DNA of 59,413 nt from an uncultured Nitrospina sp. (GTDB lineage Bacteria > Nitrospinota > Nitrospinia > Nitrospinales > VA-1). The position numbers were made by a program, and so were the translations under genes. Below the pieces are notes generated by a model that saw nothing but the letters and a program-made list of their open reading frames with translations, was not told where the DNA came from and searched no databases. The DNA is taken from the NCBI GenBank assembly GCA_937891765.1, contig CALAGQ010000006.1:1-59413 (forward strand), in the 5' to 3' direction. Shown here piece by piece: positions 8,997-17,896 of this stretch (the first letter of the stretch is position 1; the number at the start of each line of letters is the position of its first letter).

Positions 8997-9888
8997 CGCC
9001 GAGAAGTTCAGGAGGTTTGGTGAGTGCGGGTTCTTCATACTCTTCTGCTGGGTTGCTTTTCAGCATTTTGAGTAGCTGGGCGAGGGTGGATTTCAAGTTT
9101 TTACGGTGGACGACGTTGTCGATGAGACCGTGGTCTAATAAAAACTCGGATGTTTGGAATCCCTCAGGGAGTTTCTGCTTGATGGTTTGTTCGATGACAC
9201 GAGGTCCGGCAAACCCGATCAGTGCGCCCGGTTCGGCGAGGATGATATCGCCCAGCATGGAAAAACTGGCAGAGACACCGCCCATGGTGGGGTCTGTCAA
9301 GATGGAAATGTAAGGAATTTTCTGGTTGCTCAGTTTGCTGAGAGCCGCAGAAGTTTTAGCCATTTGCATGAGGGAGAAAATACCCTCCTGCATTCTTGCG
9401 CCGCCGGAGCAGCTTGCAATAATCAGAGCCGATTTGTTTTCCATGGCACGTTCAATGGCGCGGGTGATTTTTTCGCCCACTACCGAGCCCATGCTTCCCC
9501 CCATGAAACTAAAGTCGAAGACGCAGAGTTCGACAGGCAGACCTTCTATTGTGCCCGTACCGGTGATGACGGCATCGTTGGAAAGGCCTTTTTTGACCGA
9601 TGACTTGATGCGGTCTTTATATTTTTTTGTGTCTTTGAACTTGAGAGGATCGGACGAGGCCAGGTTCTGGTCGTGTTCTTTGAAAGACTCATGATCCATG
9701 AGTTGGTGGATTCTCTGCCGGGTTGCCAGTCGAAAATGGTAATCGCAATGGTGGCAGACCTTGAGGTTGGTTTCCAGCTCGGCAATATAAATCTGCTCTT
9801 TACATTTTTTGCACTCGACCCAGAGATCTTCATCTTTGGTGGCTTTTTTTGCGCCGATCCCGGCTTTGAGTTTATCTATCCATGACAT
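8992..9888 (-). CDS. accD: acetyl-CoA carboxylase carboxyltransferase subunit beta
   Basis: This 298-residue cytoplasmic subunit pairs with AccA to move the carboxyl group from biotin to acetyl-CoA, the committed step of fatty-acid synthesis. The N-terminal zinc ribbon is complete: C26-x2-C29 and C45-x2-C48. The carboxyltransferase (crotonase-like) domain follows, with GGSMGSVVGEK and SGGARMQEG. A GGAGAAA Shine-Dalgarno precedes the ATG. It is downstream of pssA in the same direction but separated by a repeat, so cotranscription is uncertain. No folC, its common neighbour, is present. Confidence 0.95.
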   Translation of the reverse strand: MSWIDKLKAGIGAKKATKDEDLWVECKKCKEQIYIAELETNLKVCHHCDYHFRLATRQRIHQLMDHESFKEHDQNLASSDPLKFKDTKKYKDRIKSSVKKGLSNDAVITGTGTIEGLPVELCVFDFSFMGGSMGSVVGEKITRAIERAMENKSALIIASCSGGARMQEGIFSLMQMAKTSAALSKLSNQKIPYISILTDPTMGGVSASFSMLGDIILAEPGALIGFAGPRVIEQTIKQKLPEGFQTSEFLLDHGLIDNVVHRKNLKSTLAQLLKMLKSNPAEEYEEPALTKPPELLGA

Positions 9889-9898
9889 CTATAAATTT

Positions 9899-10005
9899 CT
9901 CCAGCCCACTTACGTGGGAGGTAATTGGGTGACAATAAACTTCTCCCTTATAAAGAGGACTAAGTTTCGTTTGTTTACACTGCCCCCACGCCGAGTGGCG
10001 ACTTA
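9899..10005. repeat. dispersed intergenic repeat abutting the pssA stop codon
   Basis: It contains GGGAGGTAATTGGGTGA (compare GGGGAGGTAATTGGGCAAG at 17767) and CCACGCCGAGTGGCGACTTA, whose final TTA is the complement of the pssA stop. It separates pssA from accD. Confidence 0.6.
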
Positions 10006-10743
10006 ATGATTATTTACTGGAGGGGATTCATTAGTCTCCGCTGCCAGTTTTTTATTTGTTAGCAGTAAGCCAATCGGGCCGATGACGGCGTAGCTGATAC
10101 CAAGAATGAATAATGCCACCCGCGGTATGGTTGCCAGAACATAAATGAATAAAATCACGAACAGGAAACGGGAAAACACCACCCGTTTTTTAAATTCAAA
10201 TTGTTTGAAGGCAGGGTATTTAATATTACTGACCATGAGAAACGCCAGGCTATAAACCACCATCACCATGATGAATGGATTCATACGTGTGGCAAACAGG
10301 TCTTCAAATGCAATAACGATAGATGCTATCACCACCGCTGCTGCCGGACTCGGCAGGCCGATGAAATGTACGCTACGAATTTCGGGCTTGGTCACATTGA
10401 ACCGGGCCAGTCTCAGCGCGGCGCAAAGCAGGAACAAGAAAGCCGCCATCCAACCCAACCGTCCAAATGGCTTTAATACCCAGGAATAGGCGAGGAAGGC
10501 AGGGGCCATGCCAAAGGTGATGATGTCTGCCAACGAATCGTATTGCTCGCCGAACGCACTGGTGGTTTTAGTCAGCCGGGCGATGCGGCCATCGAGTCCG
10601 TCAAAAATCATTCCTACCGCAATGGCCCAGGCGGCATAATAAAACTGTTCGTTCAATACTGCGACAAAGGCGTAGAACCCACAGAACACATTCCCAGTGG
10701 TGAACAAACTCGGGAGGATATGAATGCCTTTTTTTGGTTCCAT
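10003..10743 (-). CDS. pssA: CDP-diacylglycerol--serine O-phosphatidyltransferase
   Basis: This 246-residue integral membrane CDP-alcohol phosphatidyltransferase makes phosphatidylserine from CDP-diacylglycerol and serine. The family signature D-x2-DG-x2-AR-x8-G-x3-D-x3-D is exact, in DGLDGRIARL...FGEQYDSLAD. About seven hydrophobic helices are visible. An AGGAAA site lies just before the ATG, 7 bases beyond the psd stop. It is translationally close to psd, which uses its product, so this is a phosphatidylethanolamine synthesis pair. Confidence 0.95.
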   Translation of the reverse strand: MEPKKGIHILPSLFTTGNVFCGFYAFVAVLNEQFYYAAWAIAVGMIFDGLDGRIARLTKTTSAFGEQYDSLADIITFGMAPAFLAYSWVLKPFGRLGWMAAFLFLLCAALRLARFNVTKPEIRSVHFIGLPSPAAAVVIASIVIAFEDLFATRMNPFIMVMVVYSLAFLMVSNIKYPAFKQFEFKKRVVFSRFLFVILFIYVLATIPRVALFILGISYAVIGPIGLLLTNKKLAAETNESPPVNNH

Positions 10744-10750
10744 GCGTTTC

Positions 10751-11383
10751 CTATTTTAAATATCCAATGACGGAGCTTCCTCCACTGACAATATCGCCAA
10801 TTTTGACTTTGATGTCAGTGCCGTCGGGGACAAAAACATCCATGCGTGAGCCGAACCGGATCAGGCCGTAGCGCTGTCCACGTTGATACTCATCGCCTTC
10901 TTTGGCCCAGCATACAATTCTGCGGGCGATCAATCCGGCGATCTGCTTCACTAAAATTGTAACATGACCATTATTCAATAGGATAGCGCTTTGTTCGTTA
11001 TCCATAGAAGCCTTGTGGCTGGACGCATTTAGAAATTTTCCTTTATTATAGCGGTAGGCTTGAATTTTCCCGGCGATGGGTACCCGATTGACATGAACGT
11101 TGAAGACATTCAGGAAAACACTGATCCGTGTATAGCCGTCTTCCTCAAGCAAGGGGTCTCTTTCTGGCACAATTTCAACGATCCTACCATCCCCCGGTGA
11201 AACGATAGCATTCGGGTCTTCGGGAATGATCCTCTCCGGGTCACGAAAAAACCAGGTGACGAATAGGAACAGTCCGCCAAAAAGTCCGGCGGCCCAGCAC
11301 CAGGTTAAAGCCCAGAAAACACCGGTTAAAACAGCGAGGGGAAGGATGAACATGTACCCCTCTTTAGCAATGGGAATGCGCAT
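10751..11383 (-). CDS. psd: phosphatidylserine decarboxylase proenzyme (short form)
   Basis: This 210-residue enzyme is of the short type that is usual next to pssA. It decarboxylates phosphatidylserine to phosphatidylethanolamine. An N-terminal hydrophobic hairpin (about 12-42) anchors it. The HVNRVP block is present. Near the C-terminus GGSSV marks the self-cleavage site that turns a serine into the pyruvoyl cofactor. Only 6 bases separate it from ilvC upstream and 7 from pssA downstream, so it is almost certainly in one operon with them. Confidence 0.94.
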   Translation of the reverse strand: MRIPIAKEGYMFILPLAVLTGVFWALTWCWAAGLFGGLFLFVTWFFRDPERIIPEDPNAIVSPGDGRIVEIVPERDPLLEEDGYTRISVFLNVFNVHVNRVPIAGKIQAYRYNKGKFLNASSHKASMDNEQSAILLNNGHVTILVKQIAGLIARRIVCWAKEGDEYQRGQRYGLIRFGSRMDVFVPDGTDIKVKIGDIVSGGSSVIGYLK

Positions 11384-11389
11384 AGATTT

Positions 11390-12391
11390 TTACTGCGCCT
11401 TCTTGCCAACGAAAGGCATCATGCTTCTGAGCTTTTCGCCGACCTGTTCGATACGATGTTCTTTATCCTGCGCCAGTCGTGCGTTAAACATCGGACGGTT
11501 GGCAAGGTTTTCCAGAATAAACTCTTTTGCGAAGGCTCCGCTTTGGATCTCGGCAAGAATCTTTCTCATTTCCGCACGAGTTTCCTGCGTGATGATGCGT
11601 GGTCCGCGGGTCACGTCGCCATAGGCAGCAGTTGTGCTGATGGAATAACGCATATTGCCGATACCACCCTCATAAATAAGGTCAACAATCAGTTTGAGCT
11701 CATGCAAACATTCAAAGTAAGCCAAGTCAGGATTGTATCCGGCATCGACCAGAGTGTCGTATCCGGCACGGATCAATTCGGAGACACCGCCGCATAAAAC
11801 TGCCTGCTCGCCAAACAAATCGGTTTCGGTCTCTTCCTTAAAATTAGTTTCGAGGACACCTGCGCGGGTGCCGCCAATGCCTTTGGCGTAGGCCATGGCA
11901 ATCTTTCTCGCATTTTTGGTGACGTTCTGGTGAATCGCCATCAGGCAGGGAACACCAGCACCTTGCTCAAAAGTTCTTCGGACCAGATGACCGGGACCTT
12001 TTGGGGCGACCATGAAAACATCGACATCTTTCGGCGGAACAATCTGGCCAAAGTGAATATTGAATCCATGTCCAAACGCCAGAGCCATGCCTTTTTTCAA
12101 GTTAGGCTCGATATCTTTTTCATACATGGCCTTTTGTTTGTCATCTGGAATAAGGATCATCATGATGTCAGATTTCTTAGTGGCTTCCGCAACGGTCATG
12201 ACGTTCAGGCCATCCTTTTGGGCTCTTTTCCAGAAATCACTGCCTTTTCTCAAGCCGACGACAACTTTCATTCCACTGTCGTGCAGGTTTCTGGCATGGG
12301 CGTGTCCTTGGCTGCCGTAACCAATGATGGCAATGGTTTTCTTCTTCAGGATTTTGATATCCGCGTCTTTGTTATAGAAAATCTTAGACAA
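11390..12391 (-). CDS. ilvC: ketol-acid reductoisomerase (class I)
   Basis: This 333-residue enzyme converts acetolactate or acetohydroxybutyrate to the dihydroxy acid in valine/isoleucine synthesis, using NADPH and magnesium. The N-terminal Rossmann motif is [10 protein letters not shown]. The helical C-domain carries the metal-binding segment with [12 protein letters not shown] and the later [16 protein letters not shown]. Length is standard for class I. It is downstream of ilvN by 27 bases and upstream of psd. Confidence 0.97.
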   Translation of the reverse strand: MSKIFYNKDADIKILKKKTIAIIGYGSQGHAHARNLHDSGMKVVVGLRKGSDFWKRAQKDGLNVMTVAEATKKSDIMMILIPDDKQKAMYEKDIEPNLKKGMALAFGHGFNIHFGQIVPPKDVDVFMVAPKGPGHLVRRTFEQGAGVPCLMAIHQNVTKNARKIAMAYAKGIGGTRAGVLETNFKEETETDLFGEQAVLCGGVSELIRAGYDTLVDAGYNPDLAYFECLHELKLIVDLIYEGGIGNMRYSISTTAAYGDVTRGPRIITQETRAEMRKILAEIQSGAFAKEFILENLANRPMFNARLAQDKEHRIEQVGEKLRSMMPFVGKKAQ

Positions 12392-12418
12392 AATGGTTCT
12401 CCTTATCTTTGTACAAAA

Positions 12419-12907
12419 TTAATTGATCGATTTGCTTCCGCGACTGATAGCAATTCTTCCAGACCGGACGATTTCCTGAATTCCTAATGGAGCCAATAAG
12501 TCCAGAAAGCCGGTTATTTTTCCTTCGTCACCGGTGATCTCAATGGTGTAAGTGCCGGGGCTTACATCGACAACCTTGGCGCGAAACAGATCTACGATTC
12601 TGAGAATCTCTTCCCGTACTCGGACCTCTGCATTCATCTTGACCAACAATAATTCCCGATCGACAAAACTTTCTTCCGTCAGATCAACGACCTTGATAAC
12701 ATCGACCAGTTTGTTGAGCTGTTTGGTGACCTGCTCGATTTTAGCATTGTCACCGATAGTGACGATGGTCATGCGGGAAACGCTAGGGTCGGAAGTTTCT
12801 GCGACATTCAGACTTTCTATATTGAATCCGCGACTACTGAAAAGACCTGACACGCGAGACAAAACACCGAAACGGTTGTTCATTAACACAGAAATGGTAT
12901 GCTGCAT
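12419..12907 (-). CDS. ilvN: acetolactate synthase regulatory (small) subunit
   Basis: This 162-residue protein has an N-terminal ACT domain (HTISVLMNNRFGVLSRVSGL, then FNIESLNV) and the C-terminal ALS_ss domain. It binds valine and activates the catalytic subunit IlvB. It is the first gene of the leftward run. The catalytic ilvB, normally directly upstream, is absent: the divergent nth gene lies there instead. The upstream gap (12908-13045) must hold the operon promoter. Confidence 0.95.
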   Translation of the reverse strand: MQHTISVLMNNRFGVLSRVSGLFSSRGFNIESLNVAETSDPSVSRMTIVTIGDNAKIEQVTKQLNKLVDVIKVVDLTEESFVDRELLLVKMNAEVRVREEILRIVDLFRAKVVDVSPGTYTIEITGDEGKITGFLDLLAPLGIQEIVRSGRIAISRGSKSIN

Positions 12908-13045
12908 TTTCTTGAAATCCGGGTTTAAAGGTTCACCCTAACCACTTATGGGGGATGGGTTTTTTTAAGCCACTTATACTAGCAAAATCAACGCTTTTTT
13001 ACTAATAAGAATTGCTTTTGCGGGCAAAAATAGCGGAAAACTGTC

Positions 13046-13726
13046 ATGGAATTCCCCATCAGTGAGGTTTTGGTCAAGGTCAAAAAGGCGGTTCGAGGTT
13101 GTCGAACCCCCAGTGTGACCGTCATCAGCCAGAAGAGCGATCCCTTTGCCGTGCTGGTCAGTTGCATCATCAGCTTGCGCACCCGGGATGAGGTCACCGA
13201 GCCCGCCTCGGCCCGTTTGTTCAAGCTGGCGAAAAATCCGGCCCAATTGATGAAACTTTCCAACGCAAAAATAGAAAAAGCCATTTATCCGGCGGCATTT
13301 TTCCGCAACAAGTCGCAATCGCTGAAAGAACTTTGTAAAGACCTGGTGGACAATTATGCAGGGAAGGTTCCCGATAAGCTGGAAGAACTTTTGAAGCTAA
13401 AAGGGGTAGGGCGCAAAACTGCCAATCTGACTCTGATTCTGGGGCATGGCAAACTAGGAATTTGTGTGGATATCCATGTTCACCGTATTTCCAATAGATG
13501 GGGGTATGTGAAAACCAAATCCCCGGACGAAACCGAAATGGTGTTGCGGGAGAAACTGCTTCGACGGCACTGGAAAGGTTATAACGATCTACTGGTGACC
13601 TTCGGCCAAAACATCTGCAAACCCGTCTCACCATTTTGCGGCTCCTGCACCCTCGCCGAAACCTGCCCGAAAGTCGGTGTCACCAAACACCGCCACTCGC
13701 CGGTCGGCCCCGCGCCTAGCGGTTAG
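13046..13726 (+). CDS. nth: endonuclease III-like DNA glycosylase/AP lyase
   Basis: This 226-residue base-excision repair enzyme has the helix-hairpin-helix [12 protein letters not shown] with catalytic K124, and catalytic D142 in CVDIHVHR. The [4Fe-4S] cluster loop is C191-x6-C198-x2-C201-x5-C207. The substrate-pocket motif reads SLRTRDE rather than the enterobacterial SAQATD, as in several deep-branching Nth proteins. The last residues (VGPAPSG) are encoded by sequence resembling the dispersed repeat. The stop overlaps the rph stop by four bases (TTAG) on the other strand. Confidence 0.9.
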   Translation: MEFPISEVLVKVKKAVRGCRTPSVTVISQKSDPFAVLVSCIISLRTRDEVTEPASARLFKLAKNPAQLMKLSNAKIEKAIYPAAFFRNKSQSLKELCKDLVDNYAGKVPDKLEELLKLKGVGRKTANLTLILGHGKLGICVDIHVHRISNRWGYVKTKSPDETEMVLREKLLRRHWKGYNDLLVTFGQNICKPVSPFCGSCTLAETCPKVGVTKHRHSPVGPAPSG

Positions 13727-13728
13727 CC
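13700..13728. repeat. repeat remnant inside the 3' end of nth
   Basis: GTCGGCCCCGCGCCTAGCGG (13703-13722) matches the reverse complement of the core at about 7968-7987 (GTCGGCCCCACGCCTAGTG) at nearly every position. It encodes the last residues of Nth. Confidence 0.5.
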
Positions 13729-14439
13729 GACAGTCTTTTTCTGCAGGGCGATGAGTTCTTTGATGCCTTTATCGGCGAGTTTGAGGAGTCCGTCTAACTG
13801 TTTGTCGTCGAACGGTTTTTGTTCGGCGGTTCCTTGAATTTCAACGTATCCGCCGGACCCTGTCTTGACGATATTGAGGTCGACTTCTGCGGTGGAATCT
13901 TCCGAGTAATCCAGGTCGAGCATTTTTTTATCGCCAACGATGCCGACACTGATTGCGGCGACGTAGTCTTTGATTGGCAGTTCGTCGATCAACTTTTCCT
14001 TTTTCAATTTTTTCAAAGCCAGCACTGTTGCCATGAAGGCACCTGTGATGGAGGCGCACCTGGTTCCGCCATCGGCTTGAATGACATCGCAGTCGAGCCA
14101 GATGGTGCGCTCACCCAGTTTCTTAAGGTCGATGACCGTGCGCAGTGAGCGCCCGATGAGTCTCTGGATCTCCTGGGTTCTTCCCGACAGTTTGCCGCGT
14201 GAAGCTTCTCGTGGACTTCGGGTATTGGTGGAAGAGGGCAGCATGGAGTATTCCGCCGTCACCCAACCGCTGTTCTTGCCTCTGAGAAAGGAAGGGACTT
14301 TTTCCTCAACCGTGGCTGCACAAATGACTTTGGTGTCTCCCATCTGAATGAGAACCGAGCCTGCCGGGTGCATGGTGTAGTTTTTTATGACTTTGATTTT
14401 TCTGCATACGTTTAAGGCGCGGCCATCATTTCTGGACAT
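13723..14439 (-). CDS. rph: ribonuclease PH
   Basis: This 238-residue phosphorolytic 3'-5' exoribonuclease trims tRNA 3' ends as a hexamer. Conserved blocks are the N-terminal [23 protein letters not shown] and [15 protein letters not shown], the [12 protein letters not shown] block, and [13 protein letters not shown] with metal-binding acidic residues. Length is normal. An AAGGAG Shine-Dalgarno precedes the ATG. It is convergent with nth and the stop codons overlap. Confidence 0.96.
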   Translation of the reverse strand: MSRNDGRALNVCRKIKVIKNYTMHPAGSVLIQMGDTKVICAATVEEKVPSFLRGKNSGWVTAEYSMLPSSTNTRSPREASRGKLSGRTQEIQRLIGRSLRTVIDLKKLGERTIWLDCDVIQADGGTRCASITGAFMATVLALKKLKKEKLIDELPIKDYVAAISVGIVGDKKMLDLDYSEDSTAEVDLNIVKTGSGGYVEIQGTAEQKPFDDKQLDGLLKLADKGIKELIALQKKTVG

Positions 14440-14576
14440 GATACTCCTTGAAAAAATAAGAATGATAAAGTTTTGGGAACTGCTGAACTGGAAAATGTGA
14501 AAAGGCCTAAACTAGCAGTTATCAATCAATTTTTCAACATTTTGAAATATCATCGCTATATTCCAAAGCAAAAACC

Positions 14577-14621
14577 AAATCACCCCAGCCCCCCTTCGCA
14601 GAAGGGGGGCTGGGGTGATTT
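14577..14621. repeat. 45-bp hairpin with 21-bp perfect stem
   Basis: The left arm (14577-14597, containing CACCCCAGCCCCCCTTC) is the exact reverse complement of the right arm (14601-14621), with a GCA loop. It lies between two divergent genes, so it is not a normal terminator. It may be a palindromic repeat unit or a transcriptional insulator. Confidence 0.75.
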
Positions 14622-14680
14622 AGAACCTCTCATGCAATATGCAGGCTAGGTTGCAAACAGATATCTCATGCGTTACTAGC

Positions 14681-14709
14681 TTGTAACTTATTCAATTATT
14701 TGGTACTAT
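14681..14709 (+). promoter_or_regulatory. sigma-70-type promoter candidate for the bactofilin-TPR gene
   Basis: TTGTAA (14681-14686), a 17-base spacer and TACTAT (14704-14709) lie 49 bases before the start codon. Confidence 0.5.
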
Positions 14710-14758
14710 TCAAAACATTCCAGATTTTTAAAACTTTTCGGACTTTTTTCGCAAGCTT

Positions 14759-16759
14759 ATGGACTCCTACTTTGAAAAAGGAATCAGGCTCAAAGGCACT
14801 CTGTGGGTGAAGGGTGCTGTTCACTTTGATGGGGATTTTGAGGGCGAAATATATTCTTCCAGCCATTTTATTGTGGGGAAGTCGGGCAAGATCCTAGGCA
14901 ATATTAAAACCCATAATGTGACCAATATGGGTTTTATTCAAGGAAACCTGTTTGCGGAGAACAAGGTCGCCCTTATGAACGACAGCCGGTTGACGGGGGA
15001 TATATCCACCTACCATTTGGTCGTTGATGAAGGCTCGAACTTCGAGGGCCGTTGCAAGATGGTCGATGAGGCTCCAAAAACCGTCAAGGAAGAAATGGAA
15101 ACGCTGGAAAGACCTGTTCCCAAAACGGCGAAAGTTTCGAAGGCTTCTAATGATCCGAAGGCCTCTGACAAGAAATCATTTTTCCCATTGAAGAAGGCTG
15201 CCGGAATAGCGGCAGTTATTCTGGTGATTGCCGGGGTGACATGGCTTTACCCTAGAGGGGGTAATGAACTGGAACCTCTGGTTGAACAAGGCTACAAACT
15301 CGTCGCTGAAAAGCGTTATGCCGACGCAGAGGCTATTTTTAAAAAAGCCCTGACTGTTTCCCGGGTCGAGTCCAAAGTGTATGCAGGGCTCGGGGACATT
15401 TATTTTGAGGACAAGCGCTACAACGATGCGCTGGCCCAGTTCCAGAGATCCATCGATTTAAATCCCGCCAATGAGGAATACCGTATCAAGCAGGCAAAAA
15501 CTTATTCTTCCAAAGGACAGTTGAAGGAAGCGGTGGAGTCTTATAAGCAGGCGTTGGAAATCAACCCCGAGAGTGGTCCCGTTTTTTATAACATGGGTAT
15601 TTTATACCTTGAGCAGAAGGAGTTGGACAAAGCTCGTGAGGCTCTTAATATGAGTGTGGAGTTGGACGCGAATTCTTTTGAAGCCCATGAAGCACTGAGT
15701 CTGCTTTATTCTCAGGAAAAAGCATATGACAAGGCTATTACAGAGATTGCCGAGGCAGTAAAGCTTGAAAATGATAAACCCAGCTTGCACTTAACTTTAG
15801 GACAGCTTCTTCTCCAAAGCGGTAAGGAAGATGAGGCGGTGAAGGCTTTCAAAAAAGCGGCAGACTTGTTCCCGCAAAATTTCCCTGCGCAAATCCGCAT
15901 TGCTGACTGGTATTATACCAAGGGGATGCTTGAGGAGTCTCTTGAAACCTACAAAATCGCAGAAGCTCTTGACTCCGGCAACCCTGTGGTTCAGGCCCGG
16001 CTAGGAAAAATTTACTCAGACAAAAACCAGATTAAAAAAGCCCAAGAAGCGCTGGAAAAGGCCATCAAGCTTGACCCTAAGGATGCTCAGAGCCATTATC
16101 AATTGGGCAAACTGGTTTCCGGTGAAAAGAAATGGGGCCGCGCTCAATCTTTGTTGTCCAATGCCATTGCCCTGGATGCCGGGCACGCTCCTTCTCATTA
16201 TGAATTGGGAATTGTGTTGTTGGGTCGAAAACAGGTGGACTTGGCTCTGGAAGAATTCAAAAAAGCTTTGGATCTGGAGCCGCAAAACTCGGATTTCATA
16301 ATGGGGCTGGTGCTGGCGCTGGTTGAGCAAAAGGAACTGGATAGTGCGCTGGAGTTACTTCTTCCCGTTTCCAGAACCGAGGTGAATAATCCTAAAATCT
16401 TTTTTTCGGTCTGCAATGTTTATACGAAGAAAGGTTATTTTACGGTTGCCACCGGACATTGTGAAAAATCTTTTGAATTGGACAATAGCAATTATGAGAC
16501 GATGAATCGTCTTGCCTGGTTGTATGCAAAGAAAAGTGTCAAGCTTGCCAAGGCTTTTGAGCTTTCGAACCAGACTCTGAAAGCCTTCCCCAACCGGCCC
16601 GAGTACATCGATACACTTTCAGAAATTCTTTATGTCAGGGGAGAACCGGAAAAGGCGGTGGAAAAAATTCAGGAAGCCATTAATCGGATGCCCAACGACC
16701 CTTACTACAAACAACAATTGTGGAAGTTTAAGAATGTAAAGCTGCCACCCCCCGCCTGA
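14759..16759 (+). CDS. bactofilin-TM-TPR fusion protein
   Basis: This 666-residue protein has three parts. Residues 1-100 form a bactofilin (polymer-forming beta-helix) domain, with GTLWVKGAVHFDGDFEGEI and G-spaced turns. A linker and a single membrane segment (about 147-164) follow, then a long TPR superhelix (about 170-660) with roughly a dozen repeats such as FYNMGILYLEQKELDKA. The expected topology is cytoplasmic bactofilin filament and periplasmic TPR scaffold. Ordinary bactofilins are 100-200 residues and lack the TPR part. It could anchor a cell-wall or polar machine to a cytoskeletal patch. It is convergent with the exchanger gene, 6 bases apart. Only a weak ribosome site is seen. Confidence 0.85.
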   Translation: MDSYFEKGIRLKGTLWVKGAVHFDGDFEGEIYSSSHFIVGKSGKILGNIKTHNVTNMGFIQGNLFAENKVALMNDSRLTGDISTYHLVVDEGSNFEGRCKMVDEAPKTVKEEMETLERPVPKTAKVSKASNDPKASDKKSFFPLKKAAGIAAVILVIAGVTWLYPRGGNELEPLVEQGYKLVAEKRYADAEAIFKKALTVSRVESKVYAGLGDIYFEDKRYNDALAQFQRSIDLNPANEEYRIKQAKTYSSKGQLKEAVESYKQALEINPESGPVFYNMGILYLEQKELDKAREALNMSVELDANSFEAHEALSLLYSQEKAYDKAITEIAEAVKLENDKPSLHLTLGQLLLQSGKEDEAVKAFKKAADLFPQNFPAQIRIADWYYTKGMLEESLETYKIAEALDSGNPVVQARLGKIYSDKNQIKKAQEALEKAIKLDPKDAQSHYQLGKLVSGEKKWGRAQSLLSNAIALDAGHAPSHYELGIVLLGRKQVDLALEEFKKALDLEPQNSDFIMGLVLALVEQKELDSALELLLPVSRTEVNNPKIFFSVCNVYTKKGYFTVATGHCEKSFELDNSNYETMNRLAWLYAKKSVKLAKAFELSNQTLKAFPNRPEYIDTLSEILYVRGEPEKAVEKIQEAINRMPNDPYYKQQLWKFKNVKLPPPA

Positions 16760-16765
16760 TAGAGT

Positions 16766-17707
16766 TTAAAGAGTTCCCGTTGCTTTCAGTCCGATATACG
16801 CAAAATAAGCCAAAAGCAAAAGGACTCCCTTTTGTTTTCCCAACGAGTGGTTCCCATACACTATCAGTGCCAGTAGGAATCCGGTGATGGCGGTGGCGAT
16901 GACCAAATCTGGTTGGATGGGTTCCTGGATATGCAAAGGATGAATGGTTGCGGTGAGGCCCAGAACCATGAGGATATTGAAAATATTACTTCCGAAGATA
17001 TTCCCGATTGCCATTTCTCCATGGCCTCGCTTTGCGGCGATGAGGGAGGAAACAATCTCGGGGAGGCTGGTTCCTACCGCGACGATGGTGATGCCTATGA
17101 ACCATTCGCTGATTCCCAAGTTACGGGCGATGCCCACGCCACCTGCGACGAGAAACTTTGCGCCTCCAACCAAAAGCATTAGTCCTGCGATGATCAGTAA
17201 TGCTTGAAAGGTGGAACCTCTCCCCGCAAAAAGATGAACTTCCTCTTCCGGTTCCTCTGCAAAATCCTCCTTGTGGCTGAAGGATCGCCATACGTAAACA
17301 CCCAAAAGACAAACCATGAAAATCCCTTCATAGCGGTTGATTTCCAGGTTCCAGGCAATAACCAGTATGAGAAGGGAGGCCAGTATCAGTGGGGGAGATT
17401 CCCGTTTAAGTCGATCCGGCGCGATGGACATAGAGCTGATGAGAGCGGTCAAACCGAGAACGAGGCCAATGTTAGCAATATTGCTACCGATGACGTTACC
17501 CATAGCCAGTTCCGGTGTGCCCTCTAGAGCGGCGAGAATGGCAACAGCCAGTTCAGGGGCGGAGGTTCCGAACGCGATGACGGTGGCGCCAATTATGAAG
17601 GGGCTGATCTTCAGGAAACGGGCAAGGCGAACACTGCCTGTTACCAGAAGGTTGCCCCCATAATATAAAAGCGCCAGTCCGGCAATGATCTGTATAAGGT
17701 CAAGCAA
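16766..17707 (-). CDS. CaCA-family Na+/Ca2+ (cation) antiporter, YrbG-like
   Basis: This 313-residue membrane protein has about ten helices in two inverted halves. Both alpha-repeats are intact: GTSAPEL (47-53) with GNVIGSNIANIG (70-81), and GTSLPEI with GNIFGSNIFNILMVLG in the second half. These glutamates and asparagines bind the cations. An acidic loop (EEPEEEVH) sits between the halves. The family exchanges Na+ or H+ for Ca2+; the exact ions are unknown. Single gene. Confidence 0.92.
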   Translation of the reverse strand: MLDLIQIIAGLALLYYGGNLLVTGSVRLARFLKISPFIIGATVIAFGTSAPELAVAILAALEGTPELAMGNVIGSNIANIGLVLGLTALISSMSIAPDRLKRESPPLILASLLILVIAWNLEINRYEGIFMVCLLGVYVWRSFSHKEDFAEEPEEEVHLFAGRGSTFQALLIIAGLMLLVGGAKFLVAGGVGIARNLGISEWFIGITIVAVGTSLPEIVSSLIAAKRGHGEMAIGNIFGSNIFNILMVLGLTATIHPLHIQEPIQPDLVIATAITGFLLALIVYGNHSLGKQKGVLLLLAYFAYIGLKATGTL

Positions 17708-17759
17708 TCTAAGCCTCGGGTGAAAAATGAAAATAGCGCGACATCATATCACGGGAATA

Positions 17760-17896
17760 AGAGGGGAGGTAATTGGGCAAGGACTCTTTAGGCCGAGATA
17801 GTTCCTGTCAGCGCGACCCACTTTCATGGAGAGAACAAGCTCCACGCCTTTGGCGGTCGCGTAATCGTCACCGCCTATTTGCCACTGGCCGGCTAG
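17760..17896. repeat. dispersed intergenic repeat carrying the SPOR-gene stop codon
   Basis: It includes GGGGAGGTAATTGGGCAAGG and TTTAGGCCGAGATAGTTCC. The right end reads GCCACTGGCCGGCTAGCGG, whose CTA is the complement of the SPOR-protein stop. On the minus strand a second frame stays open through the element (GQWQIGGDDYATAKG...). Confidence 0.6.

Larger units (their letters stand above)
14440..14758. other. divergent intergenic region rph / bactofilin gene
   Basis: It holds the rph leader on the left, the long perfect hairpin at 14577-14621, and a promoter candidate for the bactofilin gene at 14681-14709. No coding sequence is supported. Confidence 0.5.
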
